Part shown: in pieces, positions 36,807 through 45,191 of the stretch | Layout of the letters: each line of letters begins with the position of its first letter | Numbering within the stretch: position 1 is the first letter of the stretch | Assembly: GCA_016931965.1 (NCBI GenBank) | Contig: JAFGDT010000073.1 | Span: 1 to 62,799 of the forward strand | Direction: 5' to 3' | DNA from: a bacterium | Lineage (GTDB): Bacteria; Zhuqueibacterota; QNDG01; DSAB01 | DNA: 62,799 bases | Made by a program: the position numbers and the translations under genes | The notes under the pieces: model-generated | Databases searched by the model: none | What the model was told of the DNA's origin: nothing | The model's input: the letters and a program-made list of their open reading frames with translations, nothing else

Positions 36807-37232
36807 ATGAAATCACAATATACCATTATATTTTTTATCCTACTTTGGTTTTTAGGCTGTTCTACACATGAGGTTGAACGGTCAAATGCCGATAACCCGC
36901 GTCATGAAATCGAACAAATAATAAACATGGACATTTCTCATGTCGATCCTGCAACTGTTCGCGATGGTGAATATATCGGTGAATTTCCGTTCATGGAGAG
37001 GCTCCTCTACCAAGTCAGGGTTACGGTAAAATCCGGGAAGATAGTGAACATTGAAGTACTACAGAATGGAACTGAAAATGAATATGCCAAAAAAGGATTG
37101 GGAGTCGTCCCGCGTATACTGCAGAAACAGTCCCCGGAAGTGGATGTGGTGACAGGGTCAACCGTCACATCAAAATCACTGATGAAATGTGTGGAAGAAG
37201 CCCTGAACAAAGGCAGAAAAGGTGAAGGATAG
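36807..37232 (+). CDS. FMN-binding domain lipoprotein
   Basis: A 141-residue lipoprotein (lipobox WFLGCST, Cys about residue 18) with a single FMN-binding (RnfG/NqrC-type) domain. DGEYIGEFPF opens the domain and VDVVTGSTVTSKSLMKCVEEAL closes it, with the threonine that is normally flavinylated. It would carry covalent FMN outside the cytoplasmic membrane and shuttle electrons. No ApbE flavin transferase or Rnf subunits are seen nearby, so its electron partners are unknown. Confidence 0.88.
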   Translation: MKSQYTIIFFILLWFLGCSTHEVERSNADNPRHEIEQIINMDISHVDPATVRDGEYIGEFPFMERLLYQVRVTVKSGKIVNIEVLQNGTENEYAKKGLGVVPRILQKQSPEVDVVTGSTVTSKSLMKCVEEALNKGRKGEG

Positions 37233-37400
37233 GGATTCCATCTTGAGATGTAAATGATGGTGTAGTGTGTTTGTAATTGATTAGATCACCCTGCGGCTGC
37301 GTCTCAGAGCGTCCGATCGTTCTCGGGCTCCGCCCAGCAAGACATAGAACAAAACAACTATTAACCTCTTGAGACAGATATAACTTTTAGAGAGATTTCC

Positions 37401-38192
37401 ATGCATGTCGTTGTCCTTTATGGTTGGAAAGAAGAAACGCCCGAATTCATTCAAGCCATATCCAAAGCACTTGGACTAACGGCTTATGAAATACGGCAGC
37501 GTTTGATCAGCGGTAGTCCGACCGTTGTGGCCAGCTTCGCGGATCCACAGCAGGCCGTGGTGTTTGCAGAAAAACTGAATCAGAACAGAATTGCGACGCT
37601 CATCGTCGATGCCACAGAAGTCCGCAACAGAGCCGGTTATTTTATCGTCCGCCATTTTGAATTCAAAGAATTGTCACTGCGCATCGAAGCGGTTGATGGA
37701 CGCCGTGCAGAGATCCCCTACAGAGAGATCGATGTGCTCCTGCCCGGCACGAACATCGTCAAATATTCTGAGACAAAAACAGTTACCGAGCGCAAGTTCA
37801 GCCTCGGCAAGACCCTTCTTGCCGGCGGGATACCGATGTCAAAAAAGGTCGAGCGCCAGAAGGATGTGGCGGGCCAAAAGTACAAGAAAGTCCTCTATCT
37901 CTATACTCCCAGGCGACAGCAGCCGGTAGTCTTCAGTCAGGAAAGCGTAACATTCGAAGGACTCGGCTCTGCCATGAAGATATCAGGAGAAATGAACTTC
38001 CTGTACATGATAAACGAACTTCACCGCCTCAGCCCGGGAGCTGCCTATGACAACCGCTTGCTTCAGCGGATTGGACAGGTCCGACTGCTCGGCCCTACAC
38101 TGAATCCGGAAATCCACTTCGATCTTGCGATGGAAATCCTCGCCCAAATTCTGCGGCTGGAACCGAAGAGCAACAACACAACTGTTCCGTGA
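37401..38192 (+). CDS. Hypothetical protein (263 aa)
   Basis: A soluble cytoplasmic protein with no signal peptide. The N-terminal about 75 residues form an alpha/beta unit (MHVVVLYGWKEETPEFIQAI...SADPQQAVVFAEKL-like) reminiscent of small ligand- or peptide-binding domains. The middle part (YFIVRHFEFKELSLRIEAVDGRRAEIPYREID) is beta-rich and could be a membrane- or PH-like domain. No catalytic motif and no recognised family. It has its own start with AGAGAG upstream and no clear operon partner. Confidence 0.75.
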   Translation: MHVVVLYGWKEETPEFIQAISKALGLTAYEIRQRLISGSPTVVASFADPQQAVVFAEKLNQNRIATLIVDATEVRNRAGYFIVRHFEFKELSLRIEAVDGRRAEIPYREIDVLLPGTNIVKYSETKTVTERKFSLGKTLLAGGIPMSKKVERQKDVAGQKYKKVLYLYTPRRQQPVVFSQESVTFEGLGSAMKISGEMNFLYMINELHRLSPGAAYDNRLLQRIGQVRLLGPTLNPEIHFDLAMEILAQILRLEPKSNNTTVP

Positions 38193-38541
38193 AATCCATC
38201 ATCAGAATGGCTTTCCGACTTTTTGACATTAACGCCGGCTACCCCAATCTGTGTGAGATAAAAAATATGGTTTGAAACGACTCCTAAGAGACGCACGACC
38301 TGAAAGGTCGCGCCAGACGTAAAAAATAAAATATAGGAAAGACACCCGCCGCAAGCCAAATCCCGCATCAATTGCATTCATCCCTTTACAAACATGTCCT
38401 TGCAAATCAATGGAAAAAAACTTGCAATTGTGTAAAAAAGTGTCGAAATTGATAAGCAAATAAAAAAACACAATTCGTAACCTTAATTTAAAAAATGGAT
38501 CGATTTATCGAATAGTCTGAAATTGAAGAGGGACAACGCTC
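38193..38541. other. Intergenic region, mostly featureless
   Basis: About 350 bases with no convincing gene. A small hairpin CGACCT/AGGTCG (about 38296-38310) is flanked by a GACTCC...GGCGCG-like imperfect repeat. The remainder is AT-rich and probably holds the promoter of the protease gene, although no clear -35/-10 pair was found. Confidence 0.4.
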
Positions 38542-39789
38542 ATGAATATTTACGGCGTGATCATTTTATCCACCATTCTGATAGAATTTATCCTCAATCT
38601 TATCGCTGACCTGCTCAACTTAAGCCATCTCAGCGGAGAGCTGCCCGATGAATTCAAAACCGTTTACGATGCCGAAACCTACCAAAAATCGCAAACCTAC
38701 ACCCGCGTGAACACACAATTCGGTTTTCTCATATCATCCTTCAGCCTCATCGTGATCCTTCTATTCTGGTTTCTTGGAGGATTCAACGCGCTGGACAATT
38801 TCGTTCGGTCTTACAGTTTGCATCCCATCTGGACCGGCCTCATCTACATTGGATTTTTAATGTTTTTTCGTTTCCTGATATCGCTTCCTTTCAGCATTTA
38901 TGCGACCTTTGTCATTGAAGAGCGATTCGGTTTTAACAAGACAACGCCGGCAACTTTCATAAAGGATATCATCAAAGGACTTCTCCTTTCCATCCTGATC
39001 GGCGGTCCGCTTTTGGCCGGTGTACTGGCTTTTTTCCAGTATGCGGGATCATTGGCCTGGCTCTACTGCTGGATCGTCACCACCTGTGTCGCCCTCTTTC
39101 TTCAGTATGTTGCACCGACATGGATCATGCCGCTCTTCAATAAATTTACCCCTCTGGAAGACGGCGATCTCAAGGAGAGCATTGTATCCTATACCCAATC
39201 GGTGAAATATCCTCTGTCCGGCGTTTTTGTCATGGACGGTTCTAAACGGTCGACAAAATCGAATGCCTTTTTTACCGGATTCGGAAGAAACAAGCGCATC
39301 GCTTTATTTGACACACTCATTGAAAAACAGTCCATTCCGGAGATGGTGGCGATTCTGGCTCACGAAATCGGCCATTACAAAAAAAAGCACATTTTACGCG
39401 GGACGATCATCAGCATCCTGCACACGGGCATTATGTTTTATCTCTTATCACTTTTTATCAGTCACGAGGGACTTTTTGAAGCGTTTTATATGGATCAAAC
39501 CTCTGTCTATGCAGGCATGCTTTTCTTCGGTCTGCTCTACTCCCCCATTGAACTGATTCTTTCCATTTTGATGCATATCTTTTCACGTAGGAATGAAAGA
39601 CAAGCGGATCAGTTTGCGGCAGAAACAACCCAAAATCCGAATGCGATGATTGATGCTCTGAAGAAACTTTCTCTGCACAATCTGTCCAATCTCAGACCCC
39701 ATCCCTTCTTCATCTTTTTGAATTATTCTCATCCACCGGTTCTGCAGAGGATCAAAAATCTCAGGAACATCAAACTGAAGCATACATAA
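38542..39789 (+). CDS. M48-family (Ste24/CAAX prenyl protease 1-like) membrane metallopeptidase
   Basis: A 415-residue polytopic membrane zinc protease. The HExxH site is HEIGH at 274-278 (LAHEIGHYKKKH), and the third ligand Glu lies in RRNERQADQFA near residue 350. Several N-terminal TM helices and EERFGFNKTTPATFIKD match Ste24. NAFFTGFGRNKRIALFDTLI is the conserved segment before the zinc site. In bacteria such proteins are thought to act in membrane-protein quality control. Length matches the family. Confidence 0.93.
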   Translation: MNIYGVIILSTILIEFILNLIADLLNLSHLSGELPDEFKTVYDAETYQKSQTYTRVNTQFGFLISSFSLIVILLFWFLGGFNALDNFVRSYSLHPIWTGLIYIGFLMFFRFLISLPFSIYATFVIEERFGFNKTTPATFIKDIIKGLLLSILIGGPLLAGVLAFFQYAGSLAWLYCWIVTTCVALFLQYVAPTWIMPLFNKFTPLEDGDLKESIVSYTQSVKYPLSGVFVMDGSKRSTKSNAFFTGFGRNKRIALFDTLIEKQSIPEMVAILAHEIGHYKKKHILRGTIISILHTGIMFYLLSLFISHEGLFEAFYMDQTSVYAGMLFFGLLYSPIELILSILMHIFSRRNERQADQFAAETTQNPNAMIDALKKLSLHNLSNLRPHPFFIFLNYSHPPVLQRIKNLRNIKLKHT

Positions 39790-39868
39790 CCCAAATTGTG
39801 ATCCCACTATCGAAAACAAAGACATAGGACCCACGATGAATAACGAAACCAGCAACAGGATAGATTAA

Positions 39869-40501
39869 ATGCGAACCGAAATCACAATCTTGTTGTCGGG
39901 TATTGTCCTCGGCTTAAGCGCAGGTATTTCTCCTGGTCCGATACTCACACTGGCGATCTCTCAAACATTGCAGCACGGATTGAAAGAGGGCATCAAGATC
40001 GCCTTCGTCCCCGTGATCACGGATCTTCCGATTATAGCGATCACGTTGGGCCTGCTGTCACGTTTATCGGAGGTCCATACGATATTGGGTATCATTGCTC
40101 TTTTAGGCAGTCTATTTTTGATCTACCTCGGCTATGAATGTGTCACCATTAAACCGGTTGATCCGGATCGCAAAGAGATAAAACCGCAATCCCTGAGAAA
40201 AGGCATACTGGCCAATTTTTTAAATCCCAATCCGTATCTGTTCTGGCTGTCGGTCGGAACACCGATAATCCTCAAGGCACACCAAATCAACCTGCTTTCT
40301 CCCACCCTGTTCATCATCACCTTTTATATTTGCCTTGTCGGATCCAAGTGCATCGTTGTTTTTCTGACCGAAAGATCCCGACATCTGTTAAAAAGTAAAT
40401 ACTACGTGATCATCAACAAACTGCTGGGTATCGTGTTGTGGATATTTGCCCTTCTATTTATAAAAGAAGGATTGGGTCATTTCGGATTGATTACCCTATG
40501 A
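39869..40501 (+). CDS. LysE/RhtB-family exporter
   Basis: A 210-residue inner-membrane protein with six TM segments. The N-terminal signature GLSAGISPGPILTLAISQTLQHGLKEG-like stretch (residues 12-38) is diagnostic of LysE-type amino-acid exporters. FLIYLGYE and KGILANFLNPNPYLFW are also conserved. The substrate is unknown. It stands between the protease and the sugar-phosphate operon, with a 105-nt gap to the latter. Confidence 0.88.
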   Translation: MRTEITILLSGIVLGLSAGISPGPILTLAISQTLQHGLKEGIKIAFVPVITDLPIIAITLGLLSRLSEVHTILGIIALLGSLFLIYLGYECVTIKPVDPDRKEIKPQSLRKGILANFLNPNPYLFWLSVGTPIILKAHQINLLSPTLFIITFYICLVGSKCIVVFLTERSRHLLKSKYYVIINKLLGIVLWIFALLFIKEGLGHFGLITL

Positions 40502-40606
40502 GAGCAAGCTAAGAAGAACGATTGATCAGAAAAGGCCGTTCTCTTTGAAATCAAAGAAGATTAAATCATGAATGCAAACCATTCAACCGATTGAAAGGAG
40601 TGAAAT

Positions 40607-41185
40607 GTGAAAACTGTCGAAAAATATCTGAGCGAAGTATGCCGCATTTTACAAAATCTCTCTCATAAAGAAATCGAGCAGGCCATCACCATGCTGAAAC
40701 AGGCGAGAGCCGAAGGGAAACAGATCTTTATCATGGGCAATGGCGGAAGCGCGGCCATGGCCTCCCATTTTGCGTGCGATTTGGGCAAGGGAACCGTGCA
40801 GAAAGGCAAAGCCCGTTTCAGGGTTATTTCACTCAATGACAACATACCCCTTTTAACCGCCTATGCCAACGACTGTGGCTATGAAACCGTTTTTGCTGAA
40901 CCCCTGATGTCTCTTGCCGAACCGGGCGACATCGCCATTGCCGTCAGCTCGAGCGGCAACTCGCCCAATGTGCTGAAGGCCGTGGATGCGGCCCGGGACC
41001 TGGGATTAAAAACGATCGGGATCGCCGGTTATAAAGAGAGCCGGTTAAAAGAAAAAGTGGACCTTTACATCCAGGCCGGAGCGGATAAAAACCATCCAAA
41101 CAGCATGCAACATGCCGAGGACGGCCAATGGGTCATCCTCCACGCCATTTTCGTAGCCATATGGCAGGAGATGCGACCGGCGTGA
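40607..41185 (+). CDS. gmhA: SIS-domain sugar isomerase, GmhA-like
   Basis: A 192-residue single SIS-domain protein resembling sedoheptulose-7-phosphate isomerase. Landmarks are GNGGSAAMASHFACDL, VSLND-like VISLNDN, SSSGNSPNVLKA and HAEDGQWVILHAIF. It probably forms a tetramer and makes an aldose/ketose phosphate for a cell-surface sugar. The start is GTG with AAAGGAG upstream. It overlaps the ROK kinase by 4 nt. Exact substrate (heptose or another sugar phosphate) is not proven. Confidence 0.85.
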   Translation: MKTVEKYLSEVCRILQNLSHKEIEQAITMLKQARAEGKQIFIMGNGGSAAMASHFACDLGKGTVQKGKARFRVISLNDNIPLLTAYANDCGYETVFAEPLMSLAEPGDIAIAVSSSGNSPNVLKAVDAARDLGLKTIGIAGYKESRLKEKVDLYIQAGADKNHPNSMQHAEDGQWVILHAIFVAIWQEMRPA

Positions 41186-42189
41186 ATCGGAACCAGCTGA
41201 TACTGGCCCTTGATTTCGGAGGCACGAAATTGTCCGCCGGTCTCGTCCGAAAAGGTGAGCGGACATGGATTCAATGCAAACGGATGGCTTCTCCCGCCGA
41301 TCCAGATGCGGAGACCGACCGCAAAATCATGACCAGACTGATCCGGGAACTGCTGCCTGCATCAGAACAACACACGGCAGCTATCGGTGTGAGTTTTGGC
41401 GGTCCGGTCGATCCGTCACAGGGCCTTGTCCGCCTCTCCCATCATGTTACCGGTTGGGAAAACTTTCCGCTTCAAAAGTGGTTGCACGAGCAGTGTAAAG
41501 TGCCGGTTGCGGTGGACAACGACGCCAATGCAGCCGCTCTGGGTGAGCACCGTTTCGGAGCAGGAGAGTCTGTCCGTCATATGATTTACATCACGATCAG
41601 CACCGGTGTAGGCGGAGGGCTCATTTTAAACGGCAAGCTGTGGCACGGTGCAGAAGGGATGGCGGGTGAAATCGGGCACATCGTGATCGACCCGAAAGGC
41701 CCGCTCTGTTTATGCGGAAAACGGGGATGCGTCGAGCGTTTGGCCTCAGGACCATACATTGCTCAGAGGACCCGGAAATGGCTGGTGGAACAGCCGGATC
41801 GAGGTCGGATATTACGCGAATTGATACATCATGACCTCAATGCGATCGATGCAAGGCAGGTCACCGAGGCCGCAGAACGGGGGGATGATCTGGCCTGGGA
41901 ATCACTGAAAATCGCCGCCCGCGCAATCGGTATGGGGATCGGCAATGCGGCCAATCTCATCAATCCGGAACGGTTTGTCCTGGGAGGCGGTGTCACCAAA
42001 TCGGGAAACCGTTTCTGGGAAACCATCCGCCAGACGGCGCGGCAGACCGCTCTGCCGGAGATTCATCTTGAGATCGTGCCGTCAAAATTGGGGGATGACG
42101 CCCCGCTCTGGGGCGCTGTCGCTCTGGCCGAAGACCGAATCAAGCATGAATACCCCGTCACGGACGAACAGAACAGCCGCGATCAATAG
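41182..42189 (+). CDS. ROK-family sugar kinase
   Basis: A 335-residue glucokinase-type kinase. The phosphate-1 motif LALDFGGTKLSAGLV is at the start, followed by VDNDANAAALGEH, the ATP motif STGVGGGLILNGKL, and the ROK zinc-binding segment CLCGKRGCVERLASG. The GTG at 41182 overlaps the gmhA stop (GTGA). AGGAG lies 12 bases upstream; an ATG at 41161 is possible. Together with the SIS, HAD and PfkB genes it suggests a nucleotide-sugar or heptose pathway. Confidence 0.9.
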   Translation: MNRNQLILALDFGGTKLSAGLVRKGERTWIQCKRMASPADPDAETDRKIMTRLIRELLPASEQHTAAIGVSFGGPVDPSQGLVRLSHHVTGWENFPLQKWLHEQCKVPVAVDNDANAAALGEHRFGAGESVRHMIYITISTGVGGGLILNGKLWHGAEGMAGEIGHIVIDPKGPLCLCGKRGCVERLASGPYIAQRTRKWLVEQPDRGRILRELIHHDLNAIDARQVTEAAERGDDLAWESLKIAARAIGMGIGNAANLINPERFVLGGGVTKSGNRFWETIRQTARQTALPEIHLEIVPSKLGDDAPLWGAVALAEDRIKHEYPVTDEQNSRDQ

Positions 42190-42217
42190 CCGAATTGATT
42201 GTATAGGATAGAATTGG

Positions 42218-43045
42218 ATGACCTTTCTGTCGAATACACAAATTGAAATCATAAATACAAATATCAAGCGGGGTCACATCCGGCATGCGCTCTTTGATTT
42301 TGACGGAACGATTTCCCTGATCCGAGAAGGCTGGCAAACCATCATGATACCGATGATGGTTGAGATTTTAGCTGAAACGCCCGAACACAAACCGGAAGAA
42401 GAATTAGAGTCGCTGGTCACCGAATTTGTAACCCGGCTGACGGGCAAACAGACCATCTATCAGATGATCCAGCTCTGTGAAGAAGTCGAGAAACGCGGAC
42501 AAAAACCATTGACACCGCTTCAATACAAACGGATCTACCTCGACCGGTTGCAGAATCACATTGCGCATCGCATTGAGGGTTTGAAAAGCGGAGTTCTGAC
42601 ATCCGAAGAGATGACTGTACGGGGTTCCCTGCGGATACTGGATGCATTCCATTCTCGAAGCATCACCTGTTATCTGGCATCGGGTACGGACGAAAAGGAC
42701 GTGCTCGAAGAAGCCGATCTTCTGGGATTGTCAAACCACTTCGAAGGGATATACGGCGCACTGGACGATTACCAGAATTATTCAAAAAAAATGGTCATTG
42801 ACCGGATCATCGGGGAAAATCGACTGCACGGACCCGAGTTTGTGATCCTGGGTGACGGTTATGTCGAAATCGAGGACGGTAAATCCGCTGGAGGCATAGC
42901 GGTTGGCGTGGCTTCGAACGAATCGGAACGGAAGGGAATCGATTCGTGGAAGCGGAACCGTCTCATCCGTGCAGGGGCCGATCTGATCATACCCGATTTT
43001 CAGGAATACGACAGACTCATGACATACCTTATGATGGAGGAATGA
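42218..43045 (+). CDS. HAD-superfamily phosphatase
   Basis: A 275-residue hydrolase with the HAD nucleophile motif FDFDGTISLI near residue 27 and helical cap domain. Motif 2 is CYLASGTDEKD, and motif 4 FVILGDGYVEIEDGKSAGG has the two metal-binding acidic residues. It would dephosphorylate a small sugar phosphate. The next gene starts 3 nt after its stop. A role like that of GmhB is possible from context, although it is longer and of another HAD subtype. Confidence 0.88.
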   Translation: MTFLSNTQIEIINTNIKRGHIRHALFDFDGTISLIREGWQTIMIPMMVEILAETPEHKPEEELESLVTEFVTRLTGKQTIYQMIQLCEEVEKRGQKPLTPLQYKRIYLDRLQNHIAHRIEGLKSGVLTSEEMTVRGSLRILDAFHSRSITCYLASGTDEKDVLEEADLLGLSNHFEGIYGALDDYQNYSKKMVIDRIIGENRLHGPEFVILGDGYVEIEDGKSAGGIAVGVASNESERKGIDSWKRNRLIRAGADLIIPDFQEYDRLMTYLMMEE

Positions 43046-43048
43046 CCC

Positions 43049-44017
43049 ATGCCCTATCCCATTTTTGACCGCTCTCTCATCAAACTGAAACCTCTGTCCG
43101 AACGCCAGCACGACATGACACTGGATGATGTGCTCACACTGGACGATATTCCCCCATATGAAAATCGAGACCTTAAAGAGGTTGCCAAACGGATGACTGC
43201 AGCCCGCAGAGCCGGAAAAGAGGTGATTCTGATGATGGGCGCTCATGTGATCAAACGGGGACTCTCCCGCTTCATCATCGATCTGCTCAATCGGAAAATG
43301 ATCACACACATCGGGATGAATGGTGCGGGAGTGATTCATGATTTTGAACTGGCACTGATCGGCGCCACCACGGAAAGCGTGGCCCGCTATATCCGTGAAG
43401 GCCAATTTGGACTGTGGAAAGAGACCGGCCGAATCAACGAAGCGATTCAGCAGGCCGGTAGCGAAGGCCTGGGCCTTGGGGAAGCGGTCGGAAGAATGAT
43501 CGAAGCAGAAAAATTCCCCCACAGGGAGATCAGCATCCTGGCGGCTGGATATCGGCTGCGCATCCCGATCACCGTCCACGTTGGCATAGGCTACGACATC
43601 ATTCACGAACACGCAAACTGTGACGGCGCAGCCACGGGAGCGGCTTCTTATCGGGATTTTTTGACACTGACGCACACGGTATTCAAACTGGAGGATGGCG
43701 TTCTTTTGAACGCAGGGACGGCGGTCATGGGTCCTGAAATCTTTTTAAAAGCATTGGCCATGGCCCGTCATGTGGCCCACCAAAAAGGAGAACAGATCAA
43801 CCGGTTTACAACAGCGGTATTCGATCTCCAGATTCTGGGATCGGATATTCACAGCGAGGCTCCGAGATCGGTTCCTGAATACTACTTCAGACCCTACAAA
43901 ACCATTCTGATCCGCACGGTTCAGGACGGCGGCGAAAGTTTTTACATCAAGGCCGACCATCAGGTATCCATCCCGACCCTTTATCGGAATAGTCTGGAAC
44001 AGTTGAAGAGGGGATAG
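43049..44017 (+). CDS. Deoxyhypusine synthase-like protein
   Basis: A 322-residue protein resembling a bacterial group annotated as deoxyhypusine synthase-like. Family landmarks I recognise are MMGAHVIKRGLSRFIIDL, GMNGAGVIHDFELALIGATTE, GLGLGEAVGRMI, VHVGIGYDIIHEH and LNAGTAVMGPEIFLKAL. No bacterial eIF5A substrate is known, and its position inside a sugar-phosphate operon points to a carbohydrate role. GGAGG eight bases upstream sets the start. The actual reaction is unknown. Confidence 0.8.
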   Translation: MPYPIFDRSLIKLKPLSERQHDMTLDDVLTLDDIPPYENRDLKEVAKRMTAARRAGKEVILMMGAHVIKRGLSRFIIDLLNRKMITHIGMNGAGVIHDFELALIGATTESVARYIREGQFGLWKETGRINEAIQQAGSEGLGLGEAVGRMIEAEKFPHREISILAAGYRLRIPITVHVGIGYDIIHEHANCDGAATGAASYRDFLTLTHTVFKLEDGVLLNAGTAVMGPEIFLKALAMARHVAHQKGEQINRFTTAVFDLQILGSDIHSEAPRSVPEYYFRPYKTILIRTVQDGGESFYIKADHQVSIPTLYRNSLEQLKRG

Positions 44018-44021
44018 GATT

Positions 44022-45074
44022 TTGAATCAAGTACAATGTTCATATTCCCGGCTTGAAGAGATAACCCATCGCTTTTCTAAACTGCATATCATGGTTATCG
44101 GTGATTTTTTCCTGGATAAATATCTCATCATTGACCGCAAACTCAGTGAAATATCCCTGGAAACCGGTCTGGAAGCCCATCAGATCATTGAAACCAAAAT
44201 CAGCCCCGGAGCCGCCGGCACCGTGGTTTCCAATCTCAGAGCACTGGATATCAGGGTAACACCACTCGGCATCATCGGGACCGATGGCCACGGGCATGAA
44301 CTGAAACAAGCCCTGAAATCGATACAGGTCAATACCGACCTTCTCATCGAACAACCGGATCGTTTTACACCGACATACACGAAACCGATCATGAGGGAAG
44401 AAAAAGGAGAAGAGCACGAAATCGAAAGAATCGACATCAAAAATCGGTTGCCACTGCAACGGGATGTGGAAGAACGGCTCATCAAGCACCTGAAAGAGCA
44501 TATTCGGGAAGTGGATGGCCTCATCATCGCGGATCAGGTCCAGGAGGAGAATTGCGGTGTGATCACTGATCACGTCCGGGATGCAATACATAAACTGGCC
44601 ATCGCTTATCCCGATCTGATCTGCATAGCCGATTCCAGAACACGGATCGGTCGCTTTAAACATGTGATGATCAAACCGAATGTGCATGAGGCTTTACGGG
44701 CTTTACAGTGGCCCAAATCAGATCAGATAGATATAAAAACAATCGTTGCAGCCGGCACGGAACTGTTCCATAAAAACCGGAAACCTGTTTTTATGACTGC
44801 CGGATCGCAGGGAGTACTCATATTTACAGAATCAGGTCATCACCACATTCCGGGGATTCGGATTGAAGCCCCTCTGGACATTGTTGGTGCGGGCGACAGC
44901 GCCATGGCGGGGATCGCTTCCGCACTTTGCAGCGGGGCGGTACCCTTGGAAGCGGGCTTCGTCGGCAATCTCATGGCCTCGATTACGATTCAGCAGATCG
45001 GTACGACAGGCACGGCATCGATCGAACAGGTCATGCGACAATTCCGGCAAGTCTATGGTCCGCATTCATCGTGA
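44022..45074 (+). CDS. PfkB-family carbohydrate kinase, HldE/RfaE kinase-like
   Basis: A 350-residue ribokinase-fold protein. IMVIGDFFLDKYLIID near residue 25 matches the start of the heptose-7-phosphate kinase domain of HldE, with SPGAAGTVVSNLRAL and the catalytic PfkB signature DIVGAGDSAMAGIASAL. The nucleotidyltransferase domain of full HldE is absent. The start is TTG at 44022, 4 nt after the preceding stop. With gmhA upstream, a heptose or related pathway is the likeliest role. Confidence 0.85.
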   Translation: MNQVQCSYSRLEEITHRFSKLHIMVIGDFFLDKYLIIDRKLSEISLETGLEAHQIIETKISPGAAGTVVSNLRALDIRVTPLGIIGTDGHGHELKQALKSIQVNTDLLIEQPDRFTPTYTKPIMREEKGEEHEIERIDIKNRLPLQRDVEERLIKHLKEHIREVDGLIIADQVQEENCGVITDHVRDAIHKLAIAYPDLICIADSRTRIGRFKHVMIKPNVHEALRALQWPKSDQIDIKTIVAAGTELFHKNRKPVFMTAGSQGVLIFTESGHHHIPGIRIEAPLDIVGAGDSAMAGIASALCSGAVPLEAGFVGNLMASITIQQIGTTGTASIEQVMRQFRQVYGPHSS

Positions 45075-45119
45075 TCATGACACCCTCTCCCTTTTTCTTC
45101 CGATAAGCGAACAAAATAC

Positions 45120-45148
45120 TTGATTTTGCATAAAAAACTTGCTATAAT
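45120..45148 (+). promoter_or_regulatory. Promoter of the PurF-like gene
   Basis: TTGATT (45120-45125), a 17-base spacer and a perfect TATAAT (45143-45148), 43 bases before the ATG at 45192. This is one of the best sigma70-type matches in the window and suggests that the PurF-like gene is transcribed separately from the sugar operon. Confidence 0.65.
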
Positions 45149-45191
45149 TTATTTTTCAAAACAACCCACATACGGAAAGGATGGATAAGCG

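Noticed and set aside
38063-38471. Two leftward open frames in the gap before the Ste24-type protease
   Set aside because: They lack ribosome binding sites and recognisable domains, overlap a hairpin, and one overlaps the end of the 263-aa gene.
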